This document shows, piece after piece, positions 19,650 to 29,160 of a DNA stretch of 64,000 nt; positions within the stretch are counted from its first letter, which is position 1, and every line of letters begins with the position of its first letter. The stretch covers positions 1 to 64,000 of the forward strand of contig JAFUJQ010000050.1 of NCBI GenBank assembly GCA_017473705.1, read 5' to 3'. Both the position numbers and the translations under genes were made by a program. The notes beneath the pieces were generated by a model. It had not been told where the DNA came from, ran no database searches, and saw only the letters and a list, made by a program, of their open reading frames with translations. The stretch comes from Bacteroidales bacterium. Its GTDB lineage: Bacteria > Bacteroidota > Bacteroidia > Bacteroidales > UBA932.

Positions 19650-20957
19650 ATGAAAATTGAACAGAACAGAATTGACGACCTCAACCTCGAACTGACACTT
19701 TCAGTTTCGGCTGAGGACTATGCTGACAGTAGAAAGAAGAAGCTCAATGATTTCAGAAAGAAGGCTGATATCAGAGGATTCAGAAAGGGTATGGTCCCAA
19801 TGTCTCTCGTAGAGAAGATGTATGGCCAGCAGGCTCTTGCAGATGCAGTGAATGATGTGATCTCTGCGGCGCTCAACGACTTTATCCGTGAGAATGAGCT
19901 CAAGGTTCTCGGTGAGCCGCTCCCAAGCGAGGATAATCCTGAGAACGACTGGGCTAATGCAGGTGACTTCACTTTCAAGTTTGACATCGCGCAGAATCCT
20001 GAGGTTTCATTCGAGCTTTCCAAGGATGACGAGATCGTATATTACACAATTACTGTAACCGAGGCTGCAAAGAAGGAGATGAAGGACAATCTCCTCAAGC
20101 AGTATGGCTCACTTGAGGATGGTAAGAAGGCAAAGGCTGATGACTTCATCATCGTTGACTTCGAGCAGGGTGAGACCAAGGTTGAGGGTACATATGTAGC
20201 TCTTCGCAATGTTGCTGAGGCAGTCAGAGAGTCATTCGTTGGCGTAAAGCCAGGTGATGTTCTTGATGTGAACGTAAACGAGGCATTCGAGAATGAGACT
20301 GACCGCGCTTCGATGCTCAAGGTAAGCAAGGACGAGCTTGCAACTCTTGATCCTATGTTCAAGATGACTGTTCAGAGCGTTAAGACATTTGTCAATGCGC
20401 CTCTTACAGAGGAGACATTCGAGAAGATCTTCGGTGTAAAGACTGAGGAGGAGTTCGATGCAAAGATCGAGGAGAGGATCCGTGCCGAGTATGCACAGGA
20501 GGCAGACTTCCGTTTCTCAAAGGATGCCAAGACTTATCTTCTTGAGAAGGCGAACCTTACCATCGCCGAGAAGTTCCTCAAGAGATGGATCTATGTCATC
20601 AATGAGGGCAAGTTCACAATGGAGGACATCGAGAAGGATTGGGATCTCTTCATTGTTGACTACAAGTGGCAGATGGTTCGTGGATACCTCATGGACAAGT
20701 ATGGCGTGAAGATCGAGGAGGCTGATCTCCTTGCAAGCGCTAAGGGATTTGCTGCATATCAGTTCGCCATGTATGGAATGAACAACGTTCCAGAGGAGCA
20801 GCTTGAGGCATTCGCAAAGAACATCCTTGCACAGGAGGAGCAGGGCAGGAGAATTCTTGACCAGGTTGAGAACGAGAAGACTTTTGCAGCTGTACGCGAG
20901 GTTGTTACCCTCAAGAAAAAGAAGATTTCAGTTGACAAGTTCCGCGAGTTGAACTAG
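19650..20957 (+). CDS. tig: trigger factor
   Basis: A ribosome-associated folding chaperone, 435 residues. The ribosome-binding N-terminal domain has the signature loop GFRKGMVPMSLVEKMYG (about residues 45-62). The central domain is a degenerate FKBP-type region with VTEAAKKEMKDNLLKQYG; the C-terminal substrate-binding region is helical. Codon use is very regular, as in highly expressed genes. It has its own promoter and terminator, upstream of clpP and clpX, a common order. Confidence 0.95.
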   Translation: MKIEQNRIDDLNLELTLSVSAEDYADSRKKKLNDFRKKADIRGFRKGMVPMSLVEKMYGQQALADAVNDVISAALNDFIRENELKVLGEPLPSEDNPENDWANAGDFTFKFDIAQNPEVSFELSKDDEIVYYTITVTEAAKKEMKDNLLKQYGSLEDGKKAKADDFIIVDFEQGETKVEGTYVALRNVAEAVRESFVGVKPGDVLDVNVNEAFENETDRASMLKVSKDELATLDPMFKMTVQSVKTFVNAPLTEETFEKIFGVKTEEEFDAKIEERIRAEYAQEADFRFSKDAKTYLLEKANLTIAEKFLKRWIYVINEGKFTMEDIEKDWDLFIVDYKWQMVRGYLMDKYGVKIEEADLLASAKGFAAYQFAMYGMNNVPEEQLEAFAKNILAQEEQGRRILDQVENEKTFAAVREVVTLKKKKISVDKFRELN

Positions 20958-20967
20958 TTCACACTAT

Positions 20968-21001
20968 AAGGCCGGCTCGCTAAGCTGGCCTTTGTTTTTT
21001 T
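20968..21001 (+). terminator. tig terminator
   Basis: AAGGCCGGCT at 20968-20977 pairs with AGCTGGCCTT at 20983-20992 (one G-T pair), loop of five, then a T-rich run to 21001. It separates tig from clpP, which begins 22 bases after it. Confidence 0.8.
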
Positions 21002-21022
21002 AAAAAACAAATACACAAAGCT

Positions 21023-21694
21023 ATGAATAAGGAATTTCAGAAGTACGCCGTTCTTGAGCATGGAATCAGCTCGATGACAATGCACAGATATCAGTCTGTG
21101 ATGGATGCATACATCAATCCTACAATCATTGAGGAGAGAAAACTTAATGTTGCATCTATGGATGTGTTCAGCCGTCTTATGATGGACCGCATCATTTTCT
21201 TGGGTGTGCCGATTGATGATGATGTTGCAAATATCATCCAGGCCCAGCTTCTTTTCCTCGCCTCAACTGATAATACAAGCGATATCTCGCTTTATCTGAA
21301 CACTCCAGGCGGCGTTGTCTCTGCGGGTCTCGGCATCTATGACACGATGCAGATAATCGAGCCTGATGTAGCGACAATCTGTACTGGAATGGCTGCTTCG
21401 ATGGGTTCGGTACTTCTTTGTGCCGGAGCACATGGAAAGAGATCTGCCCTCAAGCATGCCAGAGTCATGATTCACCAGCCGATCGGCGGAGCCCAGGGGC
21501 AGGCTTCTGACATCTTGATAGCTGCTCAGGAGATCGAGAAGACCAAGAAGGAACTTTATACTATAATCTCCGAGCATTCGGGACAGCCTATTGAGAGGAT
21601 CTACGCAGACGGTGACCGCGATTTCTGGCTTGACTCTCAGGAGGCTCTCGAGTATGGAATGATCGACGAGATTCTCACTAAGAAGAAAAAGTAA
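21023..21694 (+). CDS. clpP: ATP-dependent Clp protease proteolytic subunit
   Basis: The serine peptidase barrel of ClpXP, 223 residues. The catalytic triad is visible: Ser in [11 protein letters not shown], His in [11 protein letters not shown] and Asp in [22 protein letters not shown] forms the oxyanion region. The N-terminal extension (about 30 residues before the family start) is usual for Bacteroidetes. The clpX start lies two bases after its stop. Confidence 0.97.
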   Translation: MNKEFQKYAVLEHGISSMTMHRYQSVMDAYINPTIIEERKLNVASMDVFSRLMMDRIIFLGVPIDDDVANIIQAQLLFLASTDNTSDISLYLNTPGGVVSAGLGIYDTMQIIEPDVATICTGMAASMGSVLLCAGAHGKRSALKHARVMIHQPIGGAQGQASDILIAAQEIEKTKKELYTIISEHSGQPIERIYADGDRDFWLDSQEALEYGMIDEILTKKKK

Positions 21695-21696
21695 AT

Positions 21697-22905
21697 ATGG
21701 CAAAATCTGATAACCAGAGAAGCCGTTGTATGTTCTGTGGCAGAAGCGAACGTGAGGTTTCGCTTCTGCTTCAGGGTATTGATGCCTGTATCTGTGCCGA
21801 TTGTGTAAAGATTGCTCAAGACTATATCAGGGACGTCAGCAGAAACGAAACTGAACCTGTCGGAACAGTTGAGACCAAGTACAAGCCAAAGGATATTCAC
21901 GCATTTCTCGACCAGTATGTGATCGGTCAGGACAGGGCAAAGAAACTCCTTGCTGTTGCAGTCTACAACCATTACAAAAGACTCAACAACAATCTGGCGT
22001 CTGACAACGAGTTTGAACTGGAAAAGTCAAATATATTGATGGTCGGTCCTACCGGTACCGGTAAGACTTTGATGGCCAAAACCATAGCAAAACTTCTCGA
22101 CGTGCCTTTCACAATAGTCGATGCAACCGTTCTTACAGAGGCGGGATATGTAGGAGAGGACGTGGAAAGCATATTGTCCCGTCTTCTTCAGGAAGCGGAC
22201 TACAATGTGGCAAAGGCTGAGAGGGGAATAGTTTTCATAGATGAGATAGACAAGATTGCACGCAAGAGCGACAATCCGTCAATTACGAGGGATGTCTCTG
22301 GAGAGGGCGTCCAGCAGGCCATGCTCAAGCTTCTTGAGGGTAGCGTGGTGAATGTGCCACCTCAGGGAGGACGCAAGCATCCTGAGCAGGAGTTCCTGCA
22401 TGTAAACACACAGAATATCCTCTTTATCTGTGGCGGAGCATTTGAAGGCATAGAACGCAGGATCGCGCAGAGACTCAATACGCAGGTCATAGGTTTCGGT
22501 GCGACAGACAGGCAGAAGATTGATAAGAACAACCTGCTTCAGTATGTAGAGGCTCAGGATCTTCGCTCTTACGGACTGATACCTGAGATCATAGGACGTC
22601 TCCCTGTGATCACATACCTTGACCACCTTGACAGGGATGCCCTGAAGAGGATACTTGTCGAGCCAAAGAATGCTCTCATACGCCAGTATGAGAAGATGTT
22701 CGAACTCGACGGAATGAGGCTTGAAATAGAGCCGGAAGTACTTGACCTGATAGTTGATACGGCTATAGAAAATAAACTTGGAGCACGTGGATTGCGTTCA
22801 ATCTGCGAGGCGATCATGACTGATGTCATGTATGAGGCGCCTTCATCTGATGAAGATGTATTTGTGCTGACACTGGACTACGCCAAGTCAAGATTGGAAA
22901 AATAA
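21697..22905 (+). CDS. clpX: ATP-dependent Clp protease ATP-binding subunit ClpX
   Basis: The AAA+ unfoldase that feeds ClpP, 402 residues. The N-terminal zinc-binding domain has CMFCGRSE and CICADC. Walker A is [12 protein letters not shown], Walker [14 protein letters not shown], the pore loop region [11 protein letters not shown], and the ClpP-contacting IGF loop is VIGFGA. The sensor-2 arginine is in [10 protein letters not shown]. Co-transcription with clpP is clear from the two-base gap. Confidence 0.98.
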   Translation: MAKSDNQRSRCMFCGRSEREVSLLLQGIDACICADCVKIAQDYIRDVSRNETEPVGTVETKYKPKDIHAFLDQYVIGQDRAKKLLAVAVYNHYKRLNNNLASDNEFELEKSNILMVGPTGTGKTLMAKTIAKLLDVPFTIVDATVLTEAGYVGEDVESILSRLLQEADYNVAKAERGIVFIDEIDKIARKSDNPSITRDVSGEGVQQAMLKLLEGSVVNVPPQGGRKHPEQEFLHVNTQNILFICGGAFEGIERRIAQRLNTQVIGFGATDRQKIDKNNLLQYVEAQDLRSYGLIPEIIGRLPVITYLDHLDRDALKRILVEPKNALIRQYEKMFELDGMRLEIEPEVLDLIVDTAIENKLGARGLRSICEAIMTDVMYEAPSSDEDVFVLTLDYAKSRLEK

Positions 22906-22916
22906 CCTTAACCTAT

Positions 22917-24104
22917 ATGAAAAGATTACTTACCCGCATCTGTGGAGAATATACCCTTCCGCAGCAGTGTAAAGAAAAGGGTATTTACCCATATTACACA
23001 CCTATAAGTTCGGAACAGTCGACAGTCGTGAAGATTGAAGGAAAGGATGTCCTGATGTTCGGTTCGAACAGTTATCTGGGACTCTCCAATGATCCTCGAC
23101 TCAAGGAGGCGGCGAAAAATGCCATAGACAAGTACGGCTCAAGTTGTTCGGGTTCCCGCTTTCTCAACGGCACTCTGGATATTCATGTAGATCTGGAACA
23201 GAGGCTGGCGGAATTTGTCGGCAAGGAGGAAGTCGTTACATACAGCACTGGAATGCAGGTCAACCTTGGAGTGGTTTCCGCTCTCGGTTTTCGTGGGGGA
23301 TACATACTTCTCGATGCCCAGGACCATGCCTCTATCATTGACGGAAGCCGTCTGGGCTTTGCTAAAGTGTTGAAGTTCAAGCATAACGATGTGGAGGACC
23401 TGGAGCGCAAGCTCAAGGTCTGTGAACCAGACAGCTGCAAGCTGATTGTTGTCGACGGTATCTATTCTATGGAAGGTGACATCGCTCCGCTTCCGCAGAT
23501 ATGCGACCTTTGCGACCAGTATAACGCTTCTGTAATGGTGGATGATGCGCATTCTCTCGGAGTTCTTGGAAAGAACGGTCGTGGCACTGCTGATCATTTC
23601 GGATTGACGGACAGGGTCGACCTCATCATGGGAACATTCTCGAAGTCATTCGGATCGCTCGGCGGATTCATTGCTGGCGATCATGAAATCCTGAACTATC
23701 TCAAGCACAATTCACGGGCATTGATCTTCAGTGCTTCTATGACTCCTGCTGCAGTTGCTTCTGCCGGCAAAGCCCTTGAAATAATGCAGACTGAACCGGA
23801 GAGATTCGATCATCTCTGGGAACTTACAAGGTATGCGCAGAAGGCGTTCAAGGAAGCAGGATTCGATACCGGAAGGACAGAGTCTCCGATCATTCCTCTC
23901 TTTGTGCGTGATACAGAGAAGGCCATGGCCATAGTAAGTCTGGCATTGGAGGAAGGAGTATTTGTGACTCCGGTCATTGCTCCGGCAGTTGCCAGAGGTG
24001 ATGAACTCATCAGATTTGCCTTGATGGCAACTCATACAAAGGAGCAGGTTGACTTTGCGGTGGAGAAGCTGACCAAGGTCTTCAAGTCTCTTGAAATACT
24101 TTAA
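22917..24104 (+). CDS. spt: serine palmitoyltransferase-like alpha-oxoamine synthase
   Basis: Condenses serine with a long-chain acyl thioester to a 3-keto sphingoid base, cytoplasmic, 395 residues. It has the Bacteroidales sphingolipid-enzyme layout: QCKEKGIYPYYTPI, VLMFGSNSYLGLSNDP, SGSRFLNGTLDIHVDLE, DHASIIDGSRL, VMVDDAHSLGVLG and the PLP lysine K243 in GTFSKSFGSLGGFIAG. It is followed after three bases by a short-chain dehydrogenase suited to reduce the keto product. It starts 11 bases after clpX, so it may ride on the clpPX transcript. Confidence 0.9.
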   Translation: MKRLLTRICGEYTLPQQCKEKGIYPYYTPISSEQSTVVKIEGKDVLMFGSNSYLGLSNDPRLKEAAKNAIDKYGSSCSGSRFLNGTLDIHVDLEQRLAEFVGKEEVVTYSTGMQVNLGVVSALGFRGGYILLDAQDHASIIDGSRLGFAKVLKFKHNDVEDLERKLKVCEPDSCKLIVVDGIYSMEGDIAPLPQICDLCDQYNASVMVDDAHSLGVLGKNGRGTADHFGLTDRVDLIMGTFSKSFGSLGGFIAGDHEILNYLKHNSRALIFSASMTPAAVASAGKALEIMQTEPERFDHLWELTRYAQKAFKEAGFDTGRTESPIIPLFVRDTEKAMAIVSLALEEGVFVTPVIAPAVARGDELIRFALMATHTKEQVDFAVEKLTKVFKSLEIL

Positions 24105-24107
24105 TAT

Positions 24108-24902
24108 ATGGTAATACTTGTAACCGGCGTTTCATCGGGCTTTGGAAAGGCCATCGCAACACGTCTTGCAAAGGACGGGCACAAGGTGTATGGTACAGTC
24201 CGACGTCCTGTAGAGCCTATTGAAGGTGTGACATACCTTTATGCAGACGTCCAGGATGAGGCTGCTGTGGCTGATGCCTTTGCTCAGCTCATGGATGCTG
24301 AAGGCAGGCTGGATGCATTCATCAACAATGCCGGTATGGGCATAGGAGGACCTCTGGAGTACTGTGTTCCGTCAGAAGTCGACAGGCAGATGGATGTCAA
24401 TTTCATGGGCATGGTAAGGTGGGTGTCACATGTCGTGCCGGTCATGAGGAGACAGGGCTCAGGAAGGATATTCTGCATGAGCAGCATAGGTGGCCTCATG
24501 GGTCTTCCATATCAGGGAGCTTATTCTGCAAGCAAGTTTGCTGTCGAGGGATATTGCGAGGCTCTTCGTCTTGAACTTCGTGGTACAGGGGTCTCGGTGA
24601 CAGTAATCGAGCCGGGCGACTTCTCGACAGACTTCACAGCAAAACGCAAATCGGTATGTCCGGCTGATGTGGCGCAGGCATACCCTTCGTATGAAAGGTC
24701 GCTGGCAGGTATAGAGAAGGATGAGACAGGAGGACTTAAGCCGGAATATCTGGCAGAAAAGTTGTCTCGCATAGTCATGAAGAAGAGGCCGGCATATAAT
24801 TATGTAGTGGCATCGTTCCTTCAACGTCTGGCTGTATTTGCAAAATGGCTTCTGCCGAAGCCGGTCTTTGCCTGGATACTGTCATTATACTACAATCTTT
24901 AA
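24108..24902 (+). CDS. short-chain dehydrogenase, probable 3-ketosphinganine reductase
   Basis: A 264-residue Rossmann-fold oxidoreductase. The cofactor motif is TGVSSGFGKAIA (residues 5-16), the NNAG motif is present (INNAGMG), and the catalytic Ser-Tyr-Lys set is SSIGG plus YSASK. The C-terminal end is hydrophobic (ILSLYYNL), which could sit at the membrane surface. The three-base spacing from spt makes reduction of 3-ketosphinganine the most likely job, but the family is broad and substrate assignment rests on context. Confidence 0.8.
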   Translation: MVILVTGVSSGFGKAIATRLAKDGHKVYGTVRRPVEPIEGVTYLYADVQDEAAVADAFAQLMDAEGRLDAFINNAGMGIGGPLEYCVPSEVDRQMDVNFMGMVRWVSHVVPVMRRQGSGRIFCMSSIGGLMGLPYQGAYSASKFAVEGYCEALRLELRGTGVSVTVIEPGDFSTDFTAKRKSVCPADVAQAYPSYERSLAGIEKDETGGLKPEYLAEKLSRIVMKKRPAYNYVVASFLQRLAVFAKWLLPKPVFAWILSLYYNL

Positions 24903-24923
24903 CAAACACTAACACATAATACA

Positions 24924-26270
24924 ATGAAACAGTACATTGAAACTAACAAGGAAAGATTTCTTGGCGAACTCTTCTCACTGTTGAGGATTCCGTCTGTGAG
25001 CTCTCTGGAGCAGCATAAGCCGGATATGAAGCGCTGTGCTGACAGACTAGTGGAACTTCTCATGGAAGCTGGTGCTGATGAGGCTGCCGTTTACCCTACG
25101 ACAGGACATCCTGTGGTGTTTGGTCAGAAGCTTGTCGATCCGTCGCTTCCGACGGTCCTTGTGTATGGACATTACGATGTCCAGCCTGTAGACCCGCTCG
25201 AGCTATGGCATTCTGATCCGTTCGAGCCTGAAATCAGGGACGGAGCAATATATGCTCGCGGAGCCAATGATGACAAGGGACAGCTCTTCATGCATATCAA
25301 GGCATTTGAGTTCATGATGCGTCAGGGAACACTGAAGCATAATGTCAAGTTCATCCTCGAGGGAGAGGAGGAGATCGGAAGTCCGTCGCTTGCAGCATGG
25401 GCCAAGGAGAATAAAGAGCGTCTGGCAGCAGACATCATCCTCGTTTCAGATACTACAATGATCTCAGAGTCAGTACCTTCCATCAACTGTGGAATGCGTG
25501 GCCTGTCATATGTGGAGGTAAAGGTTACAGGACCGAACAAGGACCTTCATTCAGGTCATTACGGCGGTGCTGTGGCAAATCCGATCAATGTGCTTTGCGA
25601 CATGATATCATCTCTTATTGACAAGGATGGGCATATCACTGTCAAGGGATTCTATGATGACGTGGTCGAACTTTCTGCAGAGGACAGAGCAAAGCTTTCT
25701 CGCGCTCCGTTCGATCTGGAGGAATACAAGGAATTTCTTGATATCAAGGAGGTCAAGGGTGAGGCAGGATATACATCGCTCGAGCGTACAGGCATCCGTC
25801 CATGTCTTGACGTAAACGGCATCTGGGGAGGATATACAGGTGAAGGTGCAAAGACGGTACTTCCTTCTGTCGCACATGCGAAGATTTCCATGCGCCTTGT
25901 TCCAAACCAGGACAGCGAGACCATAACAAGGCTTTTTGAGGAGCATTTCAAGGCTATTGCGCCTGATTATGTTAAGGTGGAAGTTACGCCTCATCATGGA
26001 GGAAACGGTTTCCTTATTCCGATTTCGTCACCTGCATACAAGGCAGCGGAGAAGGCTATGACCGAAGTCTACGGCATCGAGCCTGTGCCGTCACGTGGCG
26101 GCGGATCGATTCCGATCCTTGCTGACCTTCAGCGCATTCTTGAGATTGATCCGCTTCTGCTGGGATTCGGTCTTGAGAGGGATACGATCCACTCGCCGAA
26201 CGAAAGCTATCTCCTCAAGCAGCTCTTCGCCGGCATGGAAGCCATCGCATTATTCTATAGATATTACTAA
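24924..26270 (+). CDS. M20 family metallodipeptidase
   Basis: A di-zinc peptidase that splits dipeptides, cytoplasmic, 448 residues. Metal ligands are in VYGHYDVQPVD (His, Asp), RGANDDKGQ (bridging Asp), LEGEEEIGS (Glu-Glu, one catalytic) and VSDTTM, with a late histidine in DTIHSPNE. The dimerisation domain follows residue about 190 with DLHSGHYGG. It is close to carnosinase/CNDP-like dipeptidases. It starts 21 bases after the SDR gene; there is no evident functional link to sphingolipids. Confidence 0.9.
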   Translation: MKQYIETNKERFLGELFSLLRIPSVSSLEQHKPDMKRCADRLVELLMEAGADEAAVYPTTGHPVVFGQKLVDPSLPTVLVYGHYDVQPVDPLELWHSDPFEPEIRDGAIYARGANDDKGQLFMHIKAFEFMMRQGTLKHNVKFILEGEEEIGSPSLAAWAKENKERLAADIILVSDTTMISESVPSINCGMRGLSYVEVKVTGPNKDLHSGHYGGAVANPINVLCDMISSLIDKDGHITVKGFYDDVVELSAEDRAKLSRAPFDLEEYKEFLDIKEVKGEAGYTSLERTGIRPCLDVNGIWGGYTGEGAKTVLPSVAHAKISMRLVPNQDSETITRLFEEHFKAIAPDYVKVEVTPHHGGNGFLIPISSPAYKAAEKAMTEVYGIEPVPSRGGGSIPILADLQRILEIDPLLLGFGLERDTIHSPNESYLLKQLFAGMEAIALFYRYY

Positions 26271-26281
26271 ATATACAATAT

Positions 26282-26392
26282 GGCGGTATGGTGTTATTTT
26301 GAAAACTAAATCCCTCCCACCGCTGCGCGGCGGGCCCCTCCCGTTCACGAGGCCACGGGCGGCCACGGTTTTCAAAATAACACCATACCACC
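26282..26392. repeat. long inverted repeat, MITE-like
   Basis: A 25-base arm at 26282-26306 (GGCGGTATGGTGTTATTTTG then AAAAC) is matched by its reverse complement at 26368-26392 with one mismatch. The 61-base interior is GC-rich and itself folds (CCGC/GCGG and GGCC/GGCC). It contains no gene or T-run. It lies between the M20 gene and pyrF, 14 bases before the pyrF start. Arm length and compactness fit a non-autonomous mobile or palindromic intergenic repeat. Confidence 0.75.
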
Positions 26393-26406
26393 GGAATCGG
26401 ATAGTT

Positions 26407-27249
26407 ATGAACAGAGAACAGTTATATCAGCAGATTCAGGCAAAGAAGAGCATGCTCTGTGTAGGTCTGGATGTGGATTTTGACAAGATGCCGGAGCATA
26501 TAAAGGCACTTGCTTCTCATGGTGAGATTGCCCTCAACGGCCAGCTCTTCAGCGGCAAGGCCCGCTCTATCGTGGAGTTCAACAAGGCGATCGTTGATGC
26601 TACAGCAGCACATTGCGTGGCATATAAACCAAATCTTGCTTTCTACGAGTGCTATGGCATAGAAGGCATGCGCGCTCTTGATGCAACAGTTGACTACATC
26701 AGGTCAAAGTATCCGGAGATATTCCTCATTGCTGATGCTAAGAGGGGAGACATCGGAAATACGGCGAAGATGTATGCTAAGGCATTCTTCGAGGAGATGG
26801 ATTTCGATGCAGTTACCATTGCTCCTTATATGGGAGCGGACAGCGTCACTCCGTTCCTTGAGTATAAGGACAAGTGGGCTATCGTGCTTGCACTTACTTC
26901 AAATGCTTCTGCATATCAGTTCCAGAATGCTCAGAAGGACGGCAAACCTTTGTATCAGGCAGTCATGGAGGAGATGATGGAAATATCAACTCCGGATAAC
27001 ATGATGTTCGTAGTCGGTGCAACAAAGGCTGACAAGCTGGAAGAGCTGCGCAGCTTCTGTCCTGACAACTTCTTCCTTGTACCAGGTGTCGGTGCGCAGG
27101 GAGGGTCAGCAGAAGAGGTGATTGCGCATGGTTCCAATGACCACGGCGGCCTTCTCATAAATTCTTCGAGAGGAATTCTTTACGCAGACCATACAGAAGA
27201 CTTCGCAAAGGCGGCCGCAATTGCTGCGGCACAGACTGCGAATCTGTAG
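26407..27249 (+). CDS. pyrF: orotidine 5'-phosphate decarboxylase
   Basis: The last step of de novo UMP synthesis, 280 residues, of the longer type 2 class. MLCVGLDVDFDKMPEH opens the barrel; the Lys-Asp catalytic array is LIADAKRGDIGNTA; DAVTIAPYMGAD follows; the phosphate site is FLVPGVGAQGG. The open frame extends upstream through the inverted repeat, but the ATG at 26407 gives the normal N-terminus. The stop codon abuts the convergent gene on the minus strand. Confidence 0.95.
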   Translation: MNREQLYQQIQAKKSMLCVGLDVDFDKMPEHIKALASHGEIALNGQLFSGKARSIVEFNKAIVDATAAHCVAYKPNLAFYECYGIEGMRALDATVDYIRSKYPEIFLIADAKRGDIGNTAKMYAKAFFEEMDFDAVTIAPYMGADSVTPFLEYKDKWAIVLALTSNASAYQFQNAQKDGKPLYQAVMEEMMEISTPDNMMFVVGATKADKLEELRSFCPDNFFLVPGVGAQGGSAEEVIAHGSNDHGGLLINSSRGILYADHTEDFAKAAAIAAAQTANL

Positions 27250-27897
27250 TTATTCCAAAGATTCGAGGAAAAATTTCTTGCACATCCTGCGGGTTATCTC
27301 GTAGGATGTGTATTTTGTAGTAGGGTGATGGAGACGGTTCACTTCTGTGAGGTCGCAGACATACAGCCTGTCTATCAGCGAGAGGTACAGTTTTGAATAT
27401 TTGACATCCAGATGCCTTTGAAGATCGCTGGTGTATTCCAATGTCAGTCTGACCTCCTCAGGAGTGAGGTCGTCCTTGCAGAATATGTAGAGGCCGAATT
27501 CTTCGAATTCTCCATAGAATCCTGATGCAACCTTGCTGACTTTGCTTTCTATGATCCTGCGAAGCGGCTGGGCGAGGGCCCAATATTCATACTCAAGCGA
27601 ACCGATATACTTTCCGTCCTGGAGACCATATCCGTATCCGCTCCTGATGATCTGGTCCATTTCTTCCCGGTCTTCGTCCTCTACGGGAAGACCGGCCATC
27701 TCCTTGAGCATCGCATTGGCAACATCCTTTTTCGGCTCCATGGCTCTTGTCACTTCTATACCGAGGCTCTTGTCCGGTTTCTGAAGGTCCGGCCTGTCCT
27801 CGTTCACGAGGTCGGCGTAATCTTCCCCAAGCAGAGTCTCAAGTGTGATCTGAGCGTACCTCTCGAAGAAGCAGGTGTCGAATTTTCTGTTGCCCAT
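27250..27897 (-). CDS. uncharacterised protein, possible PD-(D/E)xK-like fold
   Basis: A 215-residue protein with no signal peptide or membrane helix; I do not recognise a named family. The N-terminal part has an RPDLQKPDKSLGIEVTRA segment: an aspartate followed about ten residues later by Ile-Glu-Val-Thr, a spacing seen in PD-(D/E)xK nucleases but with Thr in place of Lys. The rest is mixed and acidic (VEDEDREEMDQI), with a C-terminal RRMCKKFF. The frame opens earlier at a TTG, but the ATG at 27897 lies four bases after the sdaA stop and is preferred. Co-transcription with sdaA is likely. Confidence 0.6.
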   Translation of the reverse strand: MGNRKFDTCFFERYAQITLETLLGEDYADLVNEDRPDLQKPDKSLGIEVTRAMEPKKDVANAMLKEMAGLPVEDEDREEMDQIIRSGYGYGLQDGKYIGSLEYEYWALAQPLRRIIESKVSKVASGFYGEFEEFGLYIFCKDDLTPEEVRLTLEYTSDLQRHLDVKYSKLYLSLIDRLYVCDLTEVNRLHHPTTKYTSYEITRRMCKKFFLESLE

Positions 27898-27901
27898 AGT
27901 T

Positions 27902-29107
27902 TTAGTCAAGGTGTTTGGCAAGACCGCCTTCGCTGGTCTCCTTGTAAAGAGAAGGAAGGTCCTTCCCGGTCTCTTTCATTACCCTCACAACCTGATCGAA
28001 CGACACTCTGTGGCGTCCGTCAGTGTAGAGGGAATAGATGCTGGCATCCATCGCTCTGGCTGCAGCATATGCGTTTCTTTCGATGCATGGGATCTGTACC
28101 ATTCCGCATACAGGGTCGCATGTGAGTCCGAGATGGTGCTCCAATCCCATTTCAGCGGCGTATTCGATCTGTGACGGGCTTCCTCCCATCAGCTGTGTGA
28201 TTGCTGCGGCTGCCATTGCGCATGCAACTCCCACCTCTCCCTGACATCCAACTTCTGCTCCGGAAATCGATGCGTTGTGCTTGACAATGTTGCCGATGAT
28301 ACCCGCTGTCGCGAGTGCCCTGATGATTCGCTGGTCGCTGAATCCATATACTTTCTTAAGATGGTACAATGCACCCGGAAGCACTCCGCATGATCCGCAG
28401 GTCGGTGCTGTGACGATTGTACCTCCGCAAGCATTCTCTTCACTGACTGCAAGAGCATAGGCGAAGATAAGGCCTCTTGTACGCAGGACGTCACCATACC
28501 CGTCAGCCTTGATGAAGTAGCTGCCGGCCTTCCTTCGGATGTTGAGCGGGCCAGGAAGAGCGCCTTCCTCGTCGATGCCTCTCTCGACAGCCTTCTGCAT
28601 GGTCTTCCATACCAGTTCAAGATATTCCCAGAATCCTTTGGTGCCACGCTCGTTCTCTTCTACGAATTCCCAGAAAGACCTTCCGGTAGAGTTGCACCAG
28701 TCGAGAACTTCCTTCATTGTGTTCATCTGGTATACCTCGCCGCCGTCTTCTGCCTCGATCGGGTGTTCGATGCAGACAATGTCTCCTCCTCCGACGCTGT
28801 AATATGTCCACTTGTCCGAGACGTTGCCATCGCTGTCTACTGAGGCTACTTCCATGCCGTTAGGATGGAATGGAAGGTTCTCCTTCTCCCAGATTATTTC
28901 TACGTCACCGCCATGGAAGGCGTCAATGACGGCTCTGTCTGTAAGGTGGCCCTTGCCTGTGGCGGATAATGACCCATAAAGCGTAACCCTCAGGCTTTTT
29001 GCCTCAGGATGGTGCTCGACGAAGTTACTGACAGCCTTGAACGGTCCCATTGTGTGGCTGCTTGAGGGACCTCTTCCTATCTTGTATATCTCTTTTACTG
29101 ATTTCAT
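27902..29107 (-). CDS. sdaA: L-serine ammonia-lyase, single-chain iron-sulfur type
   Basis: Converts L-serine to pyruvate and ammonia using a [4Fe-4S] cluster, 401 residues. The beta domain is N-terminal (GRGPSSSHTMGPF); the alpha domain carries the cluster cysteines in TAPTCGSCGVLPG and LTCDPVCGMVQIPC. SGAEVGCQGEVGVACAMAAA is also a family signature. CAAATTTA at 29131-29138 reads as TAAATTTG on this strand, a likely -7 box just before the start. It is followed by the small unknown gene at 27250-27897. Confidence 0.95.
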   Translation of the reverse strand: MKSVKEIYKIGRGPSSSHTMGPFKAVSNFVEHHPEAKSLRVTLYGSLSATGKGHLTDRAVIDAFHGGDVEIIWEKENLPFHPNGMEVASVDSDGNVSDKWTYYSVGGGDIVCIEHPIEAEDGGEVYQMNTMKEVLDWCNSTGRSFWEFVEENERGTKGFWEYLELVWKTMQKAVERGIDEEGALPGPLNIRRKAGSYFIKADGYGDVLRTRGLIFAYALAVSEENACGGTIVTAPTCGSCGVLPGALYHLKKVYGFSDQRIIRALATAGIIGNIVKHNASISGAEVGCQGEVGVACAMAAAAITQLMGGSPSQIEYAAEMGLEHHLGLTCDPVCGMVQIPCIERNAYAAARAMDASIYSLYTDGRHRVSFDQVVRVMKETGKDLPSLYKETSEGGLAKHLD

Positions 29108-29160
29108 TGTCTAAAAACGCAAAAACAGCGCAAATTTAGCAAAGTCTTTTGAAATACGGT

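Noticed and set aside
26095..26406. N-terminal extension of pyrF
   Set aside because: It runs through the M20 gene in another frame and through the inverted repeat; the standard N-terminus begins at 26407.
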